This document shows, in pieces, positions 1 through 8,453 of a DNA stretch of 47,640 bases. The notes under the pieces were generated by a model that was given only the letters and a program-made list of their open reading frames with translations, did not search any database and was not told where the DNA came from. The stretch is taken from the NCBI GenBank assembly GCA_945923775.1, contig CAMELR010000023.1:1-47640 (forward strand), read 5' to 3'. The position numbers and the translations under genes are program-made. The stretch is from an uncultured Clostridia bacterium (GTDB taxonomy: Bacteria > Bacillota > Clostridia > Oscillospirales > Ruminococcaceae). Position 1 is the first letter of the stretch, and each line of letters begins with the position of its first letter.

Positions 1-59
1 TCACTCTTTTTTTGATGTGTTGCACTTATATTGTACATCCATCATTCCGAATTAACACA

Positions 60-326
60 TTACTCTCCGAATCCGCTCTCGAAAAGCTCTACTGCCTTGT
101 CGAGCGCTGCCTGCTCGTTTTCGCCGTCTGCAATGATCTCTACCTGGGTTCCGCACTTGATGCCTGCCGCCATTATCTGCATTACTGCGGAAGCCTTTGC
201 AGTCTTGTCAGCGGTCTTGAGGGTCACGGTGCAGCCCGCGAACTTCTTCATTTCTGCCGCGAGGATTCCAGCCGGGCGCATGTGCAGACCCTGTGCGTTC
301 TTTACTTCTACTGTCTTTGTTACCAT
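60..326 (-). CDS. ptsH: Phosphocarrier protein HPr
   Basis: An 88-residue protein of normal HPr length. HPr carries phosphate from enzyme I to the sugar-specific EIIA domains of the PTS in the cytoplasm. The active-site histidine sits in GLHMRPAG as His15. The regulatory serine is at Ser46 (KASAVMQ), the position phosphorylated by HPr kinase in Firmicutes, so a role in catabolite control is expected from family knowledge. It is the last gene of the fructose operon, 82 bases after fruA, with an AGGAG-like ribosome site. A GGGGGC/GCCCCC stem-loop lies between fruA and this gene. No enzyme I gene is present in the window. The identification is firm; whether this is the only HPr of the genome cannot be told. 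Confidence 0.95.
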   Translation of the reverse strand: MVTKTVEVKNAQGLHMRPAGILAAEMKKFAGCTVTLKTADKTAKASAVMQIMAAGIKCGTQVEIIADGENEQAALDKAVELFESGFGE

Positions 327-356
327 GATGATTTCTCCTTTGTCGTGTTGATGTAC

Positions 357-373
357 GGGGGCTGAACGCCCCC
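357..373 (-). other. Stem-loop between fruA and ptsH
   Basis: A six-pair GGGGGC/GCCCCC hairpin with a five-base loop lies in the 82-base gap between fruA and ptsH. It has no following T-tract on the minus strand, so it is more likely an mRNA-stabilising or partial-attenuation structure than a full terminator. The role is inferred. Confidence 0.5.
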
Positions 374-408
374 TCCGGGTGAATTTCTCTTTCCTTTGTT
401 CTGTATAA

Positions 409-2337
409 TTATATTTCCTTCGCAGATACCTTTTTCTTTTTGAGCAGAGCCAGCAGGAGCATTCCCACGATGGAACCCGCAGCGAGCGCTACCAGGTACA
501 TTGCCCAGTTGCCGACTACCGCGAACACGAAGATACCTCCGTGCGGAGCCATCAGCGTGCAGTTGAACGCCATTGAAAGTCCGCCTGCAAGTCCTGCGCC
601 GACCATGCACGCCGGGATAACTCTCAGCGGGTCAGCCGCAGCGTAAGGGATCGCGCCTTCAGTGATGAAGCTCAGACCCATGATGTAGTTTACGGGGCCG
701 CTCTTGCGCTCCTCCTCAGTCCATCTGTTCTTGAAGAACGTGGTAGAGAGCGCTATTGCGATGGGAGGAACCATACCGCCGACCATTACCGCCGCCATGA
801 TGTCGTAGCTTCCCGCCGCGATCGCTGCGGTTCCGAATACGTAAGCCGCCTTGTTGAACGGGCCGCCCATATCAATGGACATCATCGCTCCGAGGACTAC
901 GCCGAGGAGTATCTTACTGCTGCTTCCCATATTGTGCAGAAAATCCGAGATACCGGTGTTTATCATGCCCATAAACGGATTTATCGCGCACATTACCACT
1001 GCGATTATTCCAAGTCCGGCAAGCGGGTAGATGAGTACCGGCTTGATACCGTTGAGCGCCTTCGGCATTTTGTCGCAGAGCTTCTCAAGACCCAGCATGA
1101 TGAAGCCGCCTGCAAAGCCCGCCAGCAGAGCGCCGAGGAATCCGGACGGCATTGCGCCGCCGACACTTGCAAATGTGGAACCAGTGGTTGCGAGATAACC
1201 TCCGACCAGACCTACAAGGAAGCCGGGGCGGTCTGCGATACTCTTTCCGATGTAGCCCGCCAACACAGGAACCATGAAGTTGAACGCGAATCCGCCGATG
1301 GTCTTGAACCATGCCGCCACAGGAGTAACCGTGCCGAAATTGTCGCCGGGCTGTACGCCTGCGATGGTGTCTATCAGGAACGCCAGCGCTATAAATATAC
1401 CGCCTGCGACCGTGAACGGAAGCATGTTGGAAACGCCGTTCATCAGGTGCTTGTAAAGCTTTCTGCCGAAGCTCTCGTTACCCGCCGAGGAAGCTGCGGA
1501 AGCGCCGCCGCCTTCATGATGGTAGACCGGAGCGTCGCCGTTCACAATGCGGTTTATCAGCTCGTCAGGTATCTTGATACCGTCGGATACCTTTGTCGCG
1601 ATGACCTTCTTGCCGCTGAACCTTGCCATTTCAACGGTCTTGTCGGCGGCTACGATGATACCGTCGCACTTCTCGATCTCCTCGGGGGTGAGGATATTCT
1701 TTGCGCCGCCGGAGCCGTTCGTCTCCACCTTGATGGAGATACCGAGCCGCTTGCCAGCCTTTTCGAGCGCCTCCGCCGCCATGTAGGTATGCGCGATCCC
1801 GGTGGGGCAGGCGGTAACTGCGAGTACTCTGTAGCTGCTCTCCGCGGGAGCCGCAGGGGCTGCCGCCGGCTCGTCAGGGTACTTCTCCCTTTCAGCCGCG
1901 TCAATAGCCGCCAGGAAGCTATCCTTGCTGTCAGCCGCCAGGAGCTTTGCACGGAAATCCTCGTCCATCAGAAGGGTCATCAGCCTTGAAAGCACCTCGA
2001 GGTGAACGTCGCCGTTGTTCGGAGCTGCGATCATAAACAGCAGGTTGGACGGCTCGTCGTCCATCGCTTCGTAGTCAACCCCGCCGGGCACCGTCATTGC
2101 CGCAAGCGACGGAGCCTTTACCGCTTCGCTCTTTGCGTGGGGTATCGCGATCCCCTCGCCTACTGCGGTGGAGCTCATAGCCTCACGCGCCAGAATGCCC
2201 TTTTTGTAGGCTTCCCTGTCCGCGATATTCCCGCCTTTTACCTGTAGGTCGATCAGCATGTCTATAGCTTCGGATTTGCTGGTTGGTGCGCCGCCAAGAA
2301 GAATGCTGTCTTTATTAAGAAGATCAACTATTCTCAT
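409..2337 (-). CDS. fruA: Fructose PTS transporter, EIIABC components
   Basis: A 642-residue fused permease that imports fructose and phosphorylates it to fructose 1-phosphate. Domain order is EIIA (about residues 1-150, phosphoryl His67 in GIAIPHAKS), EIIB (about 168-265, phosphocysteine Cys177 in VTACPTGIAH) and the membrane EIIC domain (about 290-630, several hydrophobic spans and a conserved GGPFNKAAY stretch). An Ala/Pro-rich linker joins EIIA and EIIB. The start is preceded by GGAGGAAATGAC. It follows fruK with a 64-base gap and precedes ptsH, so uptake, phosphate delivery and the next glycolytic step are encoded together. Substrate fructose follows from the partnership with 1-phosphofructokinase; mannose specificity is unlikely in this context. 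Confidence 0.95.
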   Translation of the reverse strand: MRIVDLLNKDSILLGGAPTSKSEAIDMLIDLQVKGGNIADREAYKKGILAREAMSSTAVGEGIAIPHAKSEAVKAPSLAAMTVPGGVDYEAMDDEPSNLLFMIAAPNNGDVHLEVLSRLMTLLMDEDFRAKLLAADSKDSFLAAIDAAEREKYPDEPAAAPAAPAESSYRVLAVTACPTGIAHTYMAAEALEKAGKRLGISIKVETNGSGGAKNILTPEEIEKCDGIIVAADKTVEMARFSGKKVIATKVSDGIKIPDELINRIVNGDAPVYHHEGGGASAASSAGNESFGRKLYKHLMNGVSNMLPFTVAGGIFIALAFLIDTIAGVQPGDNFGTVTPVAAWFKTIGGFAFNFMVPVLAGYIGKSIADRPGFLVGLVGGYLATTGSTFASVGGAMPSGFLGALLAGFAGGFIMLGLEKLCDKMPKALNGIKPVLIYPLAGLGIIAVVMCAINPFMGMINTGISDFLHNMGSSSKILLGVVLGAMMSIDMGGPFNKAAYVFGTAAIAAGSYDIMAAVMVGGMVPPIAIALSTTFFKNRWTEEERKSGPVNYIMGLSFITEGAIPYAAADPLRVIPACMVGAGLAGGLSMAFNCTLMAPHGGIFVFAVVGNWAMYLVALAAGSIVGMLLLALLKKKKVSAKEI

Positions 2338-2401
2338 GTCATTTCCTCCTGTTATTGTTATCCGTAACCTGTCCGTTTATCCAAATCAGCCTGTTGTGTA
2401 T

Positions 2402-3304
2402 TTAGCCTAACTGCCCGAGCAGTTCGTATATCCTGTTCTTTTCAGCGAGACCCTCGGAGAACGCCGTTGCGCCTCCCGAAGCTGTTCCGAGCTTCAGTGC
2501 GTATTCGTAATCGCCCTTTTCGCAGCCCGCAACGAATCCCGCGACCATCGAATCCCCCGCGCCTACGGAGTTCTTGACCTTGCCTCTGCACACGCCGCAG
2601 ACGTGGGTCTTTCCGTTCTCGTCGAGGAGCACTGCGCCGTCGCCAGCCATTGAAATGAGGACGTTCTGCGCGCCCATCTCCTTGAGCTTTCCGGCGTACT
2701 TCACGATATCCTCCGTAGACTTCATCTCAACGCCGAATATCTCGCCAAGCTCGAAGTTGTTGGGCTTTATCAGGAACGGTCTGTACTTCAGCACGTTCAG
2801 CAGAAGGTCCTTTGTGGCATCGACAACCGCGCGTATTTTCTTTCCGCTCAGCCGTTCGAGTATCCTCTCGTAGATATCGGCCGGCAGCGATGAAGGTATC
2901 GACCCTGCAAGCACCAGCGTGTCGCCGTCCTGTATCTCGTCAAGCTTTGCGTAAAGCTCCTGTATAGCCTCGTCGGTTATCTTCGGACCCTGGCCGTTAA
3001 GCTCGGTCTCCTCGCCGGACTTTATCTTGATGTTGATCCTTGAGAATCCCTCGTTCAGGTGAACGAAATCAGCGTCGATTCCCTTCTCGGCAACGCCCTT
3101 TTCTATAGCCTCGCCGGTGAATCCCGCCACGAATCCCAGCGCCTTTGACTTAACTCCAAGCTCGCTGAGGACTATCGAAACGTTGATGCCCTTTCCTCCG
3201 AAGTAGATCTCCTCGCTGTCGGAACGGTTCGTAGCGCCCGCTATGAGCTGCTTTGTATGCACGATATAGTCGACAGCCGGGTTGAATGTGACTGTGTAAA
3301 CCAT
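2402..3304 (-). CDS. fruK: 1-phosphofructokinase
   Basis: A 300-residue PfkB/ribokinase-family sugar kinase that converts fructose 1-phosphate to fructose 1,6-bisphosphate with ATP. The N-terminal substrate motif GGKGINVS is at 36-43 and the C-terminal ATP/catalytic motif GAGDSMVAGF begins at 248, with Asp251 as the predicted catalytic base. Length is normal for FruK. Its ATG lies one base after the fruR stop codon, and the ribosome site AAGGAGGT is inside the end of fruR, which points to translational coupling. Tagatose-6-phosphate kinase is the main alternative within the family, but neighbouring fruA makes the fructose assignment strong. Confidence 0.93.
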   Translation of the reverse strand: MVYTVTFNPAVDYIVHTKQLIAGATNRSDSEEIYFGGKGINVSIVLSELGVKSKALGFVAGFTGEAIEKGVAEKGIDADFVHLNEGFSRINIKIKSGEETELNGQGPKITDEAIQELYAKLDEIQDGDTLVLAGSIPSSLPADIYERILERLSGKKIRAVVDATKDLLLNVLKYRPFLIKPNNFELGEIFGVEMKSTEDIVKYAGKLKEMGAQNVLISMAGDGAVLLDENGKTHVCGVCRGKVKNSVGAGDSMVAGFVAGCEKGDYEYALKLGTASGGATAFSEGLAEKNRIYELLGQLG

Positions 3305-3305
3305 T

Positions 3306-4052
3306 TTACATGACCTCCTTGATAGATGTGTATTCTGCGTATTTTCTGTTCGAAAGCCTGTCCGTTATAACGCTCGCCTTTCCAAGCTGCGCGAATGTCG
3401 CGGAGCTTATCTCGTCGAACTTCGAGTGATCAGCCAGTATGTAGGATCTCCGGCTGCTCTCCATCGCGGCGGATTTCACGCGGGCTTCATTGACGTCCGG
3501 CGTGGTGAATCCTGCGGTAAGGGAAATGCCGTTGGTTCCCATGAAGCACTTCGTGAAGTTGTAGTTCTTGAGCGTCAGAACGCACTCAGCGCCGATTATC
3601 GCTTCCGTTGCCGCCTTGATCTCGCCGCCGGTGATGAACACCCGGAATCCTCTCTGCGCGAGCTTCTTCGCGTGGATAAATCCGTTGGTGACGAAGGTGA
3701 CGTCCTTCTGCGGCAGGAACTCGATCATTTTTTCAGTGGTGGTTCCTGCGTCGAGGAAGATGAAGTCGCCGTTTTCCACAAGGGACGCCGCGTATGCTGC
3801 TATGGCGGTCTTTTCCTCGGTGCATATCGCGGATTTCTCCTCGACGTTCTTTTCTACTGCGGAAAAGCTCTCGTCAAGGGAGATCGCACCGCCGCGCACC
3901 TTAGTAATCTTTCCTGCCTCCGCAAGAATATTCAGATCTCTTTTGACCGTCGACGCGGATACGTCAAGTATCCTGCAAAGCTCTGCTATCGTCACGCTCT
4001 TGCGCGTGTTCACGGTGTCGGTGATTATGGAGTGACGTTCTTCTGTTAACAT
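3306..4052 (-). CDS. fruR: DeoR-family fructose operon regulator
   Basis: A 248-residue DNA-binding repressor of the DeoR family. The N-terminal winged helix-turn-helix (about residues 5-60) contains the family-typical stretch SASTVKRDL, followed by a sugar-phosphate-sensing DeoRC domain with DAGTTTE and NGI/TAGFTTPDVNEA-like motifs. The ATG at 4052 was chosen over an upstream in-frame ATG at 4148 because it has an AGAGGA ribosome site, because family members begin close to the HTH, and because the upstream ATG lies inside the promoter. First gene of the fru operon, so it probably autoregulates. The likely effector is fructose 1-phosphate or 1,6-bisphosphate, by analogy with known FruR proteins. 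Confidence 0.9.
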   Translation of the reverse strand: MLTEERHSIITDTVNTRKSVTIAELCRILDVSASTVKRDLNILAEAGKITKVRGGAISLDESFSAVEKNVEEKSAICTEEKTAIAAYAASLVENGDFIFLDAGTTTEKMIEFLPQKDVTFVTNGFIHAKKLAQRGFRVFITGGEIKAATEAIIGAECVLTLKNYNFTKCFMGTNGISLTAGFTTPDVNEARVKSAAMESSRRSYILADHSKFDEISSATFAQLGKASVITDRLSNRKYAEYTSIKEVM

Positions 4053-4083
4053 TTTCTGATCCTCTTGTTTTCTGTTCGCTGGT

Positions 4084-4123
4084 TGCTTTTGAACTGTTCT
4101 GAACTCGTTTGATTCGTTCTGAC
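4084..4123 (-). promoter_or_regulatory. Candidate FruR operator, four 10-bp repeats
   Basis: On the minus strand four units beginning TCAGAAC, TCAAACG, TCAGAAC and TCAAAAG start exactly 10 bases apart, directly downstream of the fruR -10 box and across the expected transcription start. Helical phasing and position suggest a repressor operator. Assignment to FruR is inferred from adjacency. Confidence 0.6.
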
Positions 4124-4126
4124 TAT

Positions 4127-4155
4127 ATATTATCACACTCGAAATCAAAAATCAA
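4127..4155 (-). promoter_or_regulatory. Promoter of the fru operon
   Basis: Minus-strand -35 TTGATT, 17-base spacer, -10 TAATAT. The fruR ATG is about 75 bases downstream. The rest of the 324-base gap between fruR and the next gene upstream holds the terminator at 4312-4345 and AT-rich DNA with no gene that I can support. Confidence 0.8.
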
Positions 4156-4311
4156 GTAGTTTAGACCAAAAATATTCACTTTCGCCCCAACTTCGTATAT
4201 TTTGACAGCAAATGTTGATTTCAATTGTGCACTCTGAACAAAACAGATTCATTACGAGCCGAATCCAGCAATATTTTGGCTCTTAAAAGTTCATATCAGG
4301 TCACAGGAGAA

Positions 4312-4345
4312 TAAAAAAACCGGACAGGCAGCCGCCCGTCCGGTT
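4312..4345 (-). terminator. Rho-independent terminator after the MATE-kinase gene
   Basis: Minus-strand CCGGAC/GTCCGG stem closing a GC-rich loop and followed by a run of seven T, about 30 bases past the stop codon of the MATE fusion gene. Confidence 0.85.
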
Positions 4346-4376
4346 CAGAAGTTTTCAGATTCAGTTTATTATGTTG

Positions 4377-6350
4377 TCACGTTGACATGTGTTTTTTCGA
4401 CCTTGACTTTTCAAATCCCGCGATATATTCCTCCACGATCTTCGCGGAAGCCTCCGCGCCTATCGACGAATCAACCATCAGGTCATAGTGGCGGCGGTCG
4501 CCCCAGTCGCTGCCGGAAATGCTCTTGTAGTATGCGGCGCGGGCGTCGTCGGAGCGGCGGATATTTTTCTCCGCCTCGGCGCGGGTGTCGCCGTAGACCT
4601 CCATCACCTTTGCTATGCGGTATTCCTCCGGAGCGTAGATGAACACGCGCACAACGTCCGGGTGGCCGCGCAGGATATAATCAGCCGCTCTCCCGACTAT
4701 AACGCAGCTTCCGTTTTCCGCGATTCTGCGTATCATGCTGTTCTGAGCAGTCACGGCGTGCTGAACCGCTTTCGTGCTCAGGTACATATCGTGCAGCATA
4801 TCCGGGGAATTCTTGTTGATATCCGAAATGAACTCCTTGTCAAGTCCGCTCTCCTGCGCGGCAAGGGCGGTCATCTCCTTATAATAGAAGGGTATGCCGA
4901 GCTTTTCAGCGACCAGCTTTCCGACCTGCTTTCCAGACGAACCGTGCTCTCTGGCGATCGTGACGATAACTCCCGGCTTTGAGGGCTTTATTATCTCTCC
5001 CGGCTTCTGAGTGTCGTCCGGCTTCTTTCCGGAAGCGTACGGTCTGCGCATGAATTTTTTGTACCATATGAATCCAAGCAGCGTGGACAGCGAGTCAGTG
5101 ACCGGAAAGGTCAACCAGAACCAGTCCAGACCGCCTATTCTGGAGAAAATGAACGCCAGCGGAACAAACAGTACCACCGTCCGGAAAACCGTCAGCAGCG
5201 AGCTTTTAAGGCTCCAGCCAACCGCCTGGAAGAACACCGGGAACGTCAGCGACGAAACAAGCGGGATAAAGCTGATACCGATTATCCGGAATGCGGTCAC
5301 GCCTATCTCAATGACCTTTTCGTCAGACGAGAACACCCGCAGCATGGGGCCTGGGATTATCTCAAAGCACAGCGTGCCGAGGAACATAAGCGCCATTCCG
5401 AAAACTATCGCGGTCACGAGGGTTTTCTTGCAGCGGTCGATGTTACGGGCGGCGTAGTTGTAGCTCACCACAGGGACTATGCAGGTCTGCATTGAGCCGA
5501 GCGGAATAAAGAAGAACGACTGCCACTTGTAATACAGACCAAGAACGGTCACTGCCTGGTCGGAGAATGTCGCAAGTATCAGGTTAAGCCCGAATATGTA
5601 AACGGTGTACGCCGCCTGCATTAGGATATTCGGGGTTCCCAGGCGGTAAATCGTGGCTATGCAGCGCGGGAACTTCCGAAGCTCCGGCGGTTTGCGGAAG
5701 CCCTTTTTCATCACGACAAGCGCCGCGACTATCTGACCTGCGACAGTCGCGCAGGCGGCTCCGGCGATACCCATTTCCGGCAGCCCGAACATTCCGAATA
5801 TGAGAAGCGGATCAAGAATTATATTAGTAACTGCTCCGGCTATCTGAGCCGCCATCGGGCGCCGCATGTTCCCCTCCGCCTGGTGGACTTTAGTCCAGAT
5901 ACTCTCAAGGAACAGCCCGAAGCTGAACACGCAGACTATCCTGCCGTAGGTCACGACGTCTGCGATGACCTCCGGGGTGTCGGTCTGAAGCCGCGCGTAC
6001 GACGGCATTATCGCCCAGCAGACCGCCGCAAATATCACCCACGTGGCGACCGCAAGCGGAGTTCCGACTCCGGCGTGTTCCTCAGCCTCCCCGCGGTTCC
6101 CCGCGCCGAGCTTCGCCGCCATCACTGTGTTAATCCCGACCCCTGTGCCGACCGCCAGCGCGATCATCAGGAGCTGTATCGGGTAGATTATCGACAGCGC
6201 CGTAAGTCCCGAATCCGAATAGTTCCCCACGAACAGGCTGTCAACGATGTTGTACAGAGCCTGGATAAGCTGAGCCAGCATTACTGGCGGAGCTATCTTT
6301 AAAAGCACCTTGCTTATTTTCTCTTTTCCGAAAAGTTCATTTGTATCCAT
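4377..6350 (-). CDS. MATE transporter fused to cytidylate-kinase-like domain
   Basis: A 657-residue two-part protein. Residues about 1-440 form a MATE-family (multi-antimicrobial extrusion) transporter with around twelve membrane segments and the usual N-terminal PPVMLAQLIQALYNIVDS stretch. Residues about 457-650 resemble the cytidylate kinase-like family: VTIAREHGSSGKQVGKL is a P-loop-type start, and GIPFYYKEM and GRAADYIL match typical family positions. The reading frame is continuous across the joint, with a short Lys/Pro-rich linker (about 435-456). MATE proteins export cationic drugs or metabolites using ion gradients; the substrate here is unknown. The kinase part is cytoplasmic and its substrate is also unknown. 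The gene has its own consensus promoter and terminator, so it is a single-gene unit. Confidence 0.88.
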   Translation of the reverse strand: MDTNELFGKEKISKVLLKIAPPVMLAQLIQALYNIVDSLFVGNYSDSGLTALSIIYPIQLLMIALAVGTGVGINTVMAAKLGAGNRGEAEEHAGVGTPLAVATWVIFAAVCWAIMPSYARLQTDTPEVIADVVTYGRIVCVFSFGLFLESIWTKVHQAEGNMRRPMAAQIAGAVTNIILDPLLIFGMFGLPEMGIAGAACATVAGQIVAALVVMKKGFRKPPELRKFPRCIATIYRLGTPNILMQAAYTVYIFGLNLILATFSDQAVTVLGLYYKWQSFFFIPLGSMQTCIVPVVSYNYAARNIDRCKKTLVTAIVFGMALMFLGTLCFEIIPGPMLRVFSSDEKVIEIGVTAFRIIGISFIPLVSSLTFPVFFQAVGWSLKSSLLTVFRTVVLFVPLAFIFSRIGGLDWFWLTFPVTDSLSTLLGFIWYKKFMRRPYASGKKPDDTQKPGEIIKPSKPGVIVTIAREHGSSGKQVGKLVAEKLGIPFYYKEMTALAAQESGLDKEFISDINKNSPDMLHDMYLSTKAVQHAVTAQNSMIRRIAENGSCVIVGRAADYILRGHPDVVRVFIYAPEEYRIAKVMEVYGDTRAEAEKNIRRSDDARAAYYKSISGSDWGDRRHYDLMVDSSIGAEASAKIVEEYIAGFEKSRSKKHMST

Positions 6351-6397
6351 ATCGTCTCCTGCGGCGCTGTGTATATCTTCTGCGCCGTTACAGAGTA

Positions 6398-6426
6398 ATT
6401 ATATACCCCGCACCGGGATTTGTCAA
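6398..6426 (-). promoter_or_regulatory. Consensus promoter of the MATE-kinase gene
   Basis: Minus-strand TTGACA, 17-base spacer, TATAAT: a perfect sigma-A match about 50 bases upstream of the ATG. Confidence 0.88.
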
Positions 6427-6428
6427 TA

Positions 6429-6466
6429 CAATGCCGCCCTCCTGCGGGTGCAGAAGGGCGGTATTG
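6429..6466 (-). terminator. Long hairpin after the sugar ABC operon
   Basis: A 17-pair stem with one mismatch and a four-base loop lies 28 bases after the permease stop codon. There is no T-tract on the minus strand: the -35 box of the next promoter begins two bases beyond the stem. It probably ends or slows ABC-operon transcription, but it is not a classical terminator. Confidence 0.5.
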
Positions 6467-6494
6467 TGTATAGGAAAATTGGTGGTGTGTGTAT

Positions 6495-7376
6495 TTATTC
6501 CTTAACCGAACCAGTAACAAGATTGCTGTATATTGATTTCTGGAGGCACAGGAAAATTACCAGAGACGGTATGATACAGATGATGATACCGGCAAAGATG
6601 ATCTCCCACTTTGCTCCGTACGGACCAATGAAGCGGTACAGCGCCGTCGATACTACCGCGAGATCCTGGCTGGGCATGTAGAGGTTCGCGGTGTAGAAGT
6701 CGTTGTAGATAGATACGAACTTGATTACCAGCACGGTAGCTATCGCGGGTCTCAGCATAGGAAGGATAATGCTGAAGTATACCCGCGGATAGCTTGCGCC
6801 GTCGAGTATCGCGCTTTCATCAAGCGACTTCGAGATGTTGTTCAGGAACTGGATAAAGATGTAAATGGAGATGATATCCGTTCCTATATAAAGTACGCAG
6901 GGGGCTGCAAGCGTGTTATAAAGGCCAAGCTTGCTGACGATCTGAAAGACCGTTACCTGCATGGAGATATTCGGGAGAAGCGCCGCGATCAGGAACACCG
7001 TCTTGACCGCCCTGGTAAACAGCATATTGAACCTCTGAAGCACGAACGCCGTCATTGTTCCGGTGAAGATCGTACCGAAACAGGAAACCGCGAGGATTAT
7101 CAGAGTATTTAAAAGTCCCTGCATTACCTTGCCGTTCACAAAGGCTATCTTGAAGTTCTCAAACTGCGGCACCTCCGGGAGAGTGAAAACTCCGGTGGAG
7201 ATATATTCATCATGCGTCTTGAACGCGCCGATGAGTACGACAATAAGAGGAATGATGACCATGAGACAGCACATGGTAAGGAAAACGTACTTCAGTATCT
7301 GGTAAAATATCCGCGACTGACGGTACATCTTGTCCTCAATGCTGTTCTTGCCTGTTTTCTTTGCAACGCTGCTCAT
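6495..7376 (-). CDS. Carbohydrate ABC transporter permease (MalG-like)
   Basis: A 293-residue inner-membrane subunit of a CUT1-type sugar importer, with about six hydrophobic segments. The cytoplasmic EAA-type loop that contacts the ATPase is seen as ILDGASYPRVYFSIILPML (about residues 190-208). It starts three bases after the stop of the other permease gene, with GGAGGAGAAA as ribosome site. Together with the next two genes it encodes a complete membrane and binding-protein set. No ATP-binding subunit is present, so a shared ATPase encoded elsewhere (MsmX type, known in Firmicutes) is inferred. Sugar specificity cannot be read from the sequence. Confidence 0.9.
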   Translation of the reverse strand: MSSVAKKTGKNSIEDKMYRQSRIFYQILKYVFLTMCCLMVIIPLIVVLIGAFKTHDEYISTGVFTLPEVPQFENFKIAFVNGKVMQGLLNTLIILAVSCFGTIFTGTMTAFVLQRFNMLFTRAVKTVFLIAALLPNISMQVTVFQIVSKLGLYNTLAAPCVLYIGTDIISIYIFIQFLNNISKSLDESAILDGASYPRVYFSIILPMLRPAIATVLVIKFVSIYNDFYTANLYMPSQDLAVVSTALYRFIGPYGAKWEIIFAGIIICIIPSLVIFLCLQKSIYSNLVTGSVKE

Positions 7377-7379
7377 GTG

Positions 7380-8312
7380 CTATTTCTCCTCCTTGAAGAA
7401 TGCCTTCTGTATCGCCGTGACTATCAGGATTATAGCCAGAAGCACCACAGCCATCGCCGAAGCCAGTCCGACTTTCTGATACTTGAACGCCGTTTCTATC
7501 GTCTTGATAACGAACGTACTGGTTCCATTCTTGCCCTCGGTGATGATGTACGGTATCTCGAAAACGGATACAGCGCCCTTTATCGCGAGTATAAGCTGGA
7601 GTCCTACGATAGGACGAATGCTCGGGAACACGATGTACCAGAAACGCTGCCATGCGTTGGCACCGTCGAGGTCAGCAGCCTCATAGATATCCGGGGATAT
7701 AGACTGTATCGCGCTTATATACATAATTATGTCAAAGCCGATGTAGCGCCAGATAGACGCGAACACCAGGCATATATTGACAAGATTCGGGTCGCTGAGC
7801 CACCTTACCGGCTCGCCTCCGAGCAGCATGAGAATGCTGTTGAGCGTACCCTCGGTGTTGGTGATGCCGTCGCCCTTCTGGAAAAAGCGGCGGAATATCA
7901 GGGAAACTGCAACGCCGTTCATCATGTAGGGGAAGAAAAGTATTCCCTTGAACGCATTGCCGAACTTGATCTTGGAGCAGAGCACCGAAGCGATGAGCAG
8001 AGCGAATGCCTGCTGAACAAACGAACCTATCAGATAGTAGATGGAGTTCGCGAAAGTCTGAAGATACGCACCGTCGGTGAATATCCTGACGTAATTGTCG
8101 AAGCCTACCCATTCCCAGCTAACGCCGAGCTGGTCGCGCTTCTGGAAGCTGTAAATACCCATGTTGATCGCCGGGATAACCGTGAACAGTATCAGCAGAA
8201 CAACGGGGATCAGCAGAAACAGCAGTGTTGTAGTATATTTCTGCCCGGTGTAGCCTTTCAGCCACTGCATAAGGCTGCGCTTCTTTGCGGGCGCAGCAGA
8301 ATTTGCCGTCAT
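7380..8312 (-). CDS. Carbohydrate ABC transporter permease (MalF-like)
   Basis: A 310-residue membrane subunit, partner of the MalG-like permease. It has an N-terminal hydrophobic span (about residues 25-50), further spans to the C-terminus, and the EAA loop AADLDGANAWQRFWYIVFPS. The ATG at 8312 is preferred to an in-frame GTG at 8327 because GAAAGGA lies six bases upstream of it. It lies between the binding-protein gene and the second permease gene, all in one direction. Membership of the CUT1 sugar-permease family is clear; the substrate is not. Confidence 0.9.
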   Translation of the reverse strand: MTANSAAPAKKRSLMQWLKGYTGQKYTTTLLFLLIPVVLLILFTVIPAINMGIYSFQKRDQLGVSWEWVGFDNYVRIFTDGAYLQTFANSIYYLIGSFVQQAFALLIASVLCSKIKFGNAFKGILFFPYMMNGVAVSLIFRRFFQKGDGITNTEGTLNSILMLLGGEPVRWLSDPNLVNICLVFASIWRYIGFDIIMYISAIQSISPDIYEAADLDGANAWQRFWYIVFPSIRPIVGLQLILAIKGAVSVFEIPYIITEGKNGTSTFVIKTIETAFKYQKVGLASAMAVVLLAIILIVTAIQKAFFKEEK

Positions 8313-8453
8313 AGAAGTTCCTTTCACCGTTCCGCGGTGCGGAGCCGGGTAATCACAAAGGTTTCAGCCGTCCGTAAGGGACGCTTTGAAGCGTCCCGTT
8401 CGGAAAGCCGAGGAGAAATCTATTTAAATCAGAGGGGTTATCTTGTTTGAAGA

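Noticed and set aside
934..1989. A 351-codon open frame antisense to fruA
   Set aside because: Shadow frame; Cys/His/Arg-rich low-quality composition and no ribosome site.
4053..4148. A longer N-terminus for FruR
   Set aside because: The upstream ATG lies inside the promoter and the operator repeats; the internal ATG has the ribosome site.
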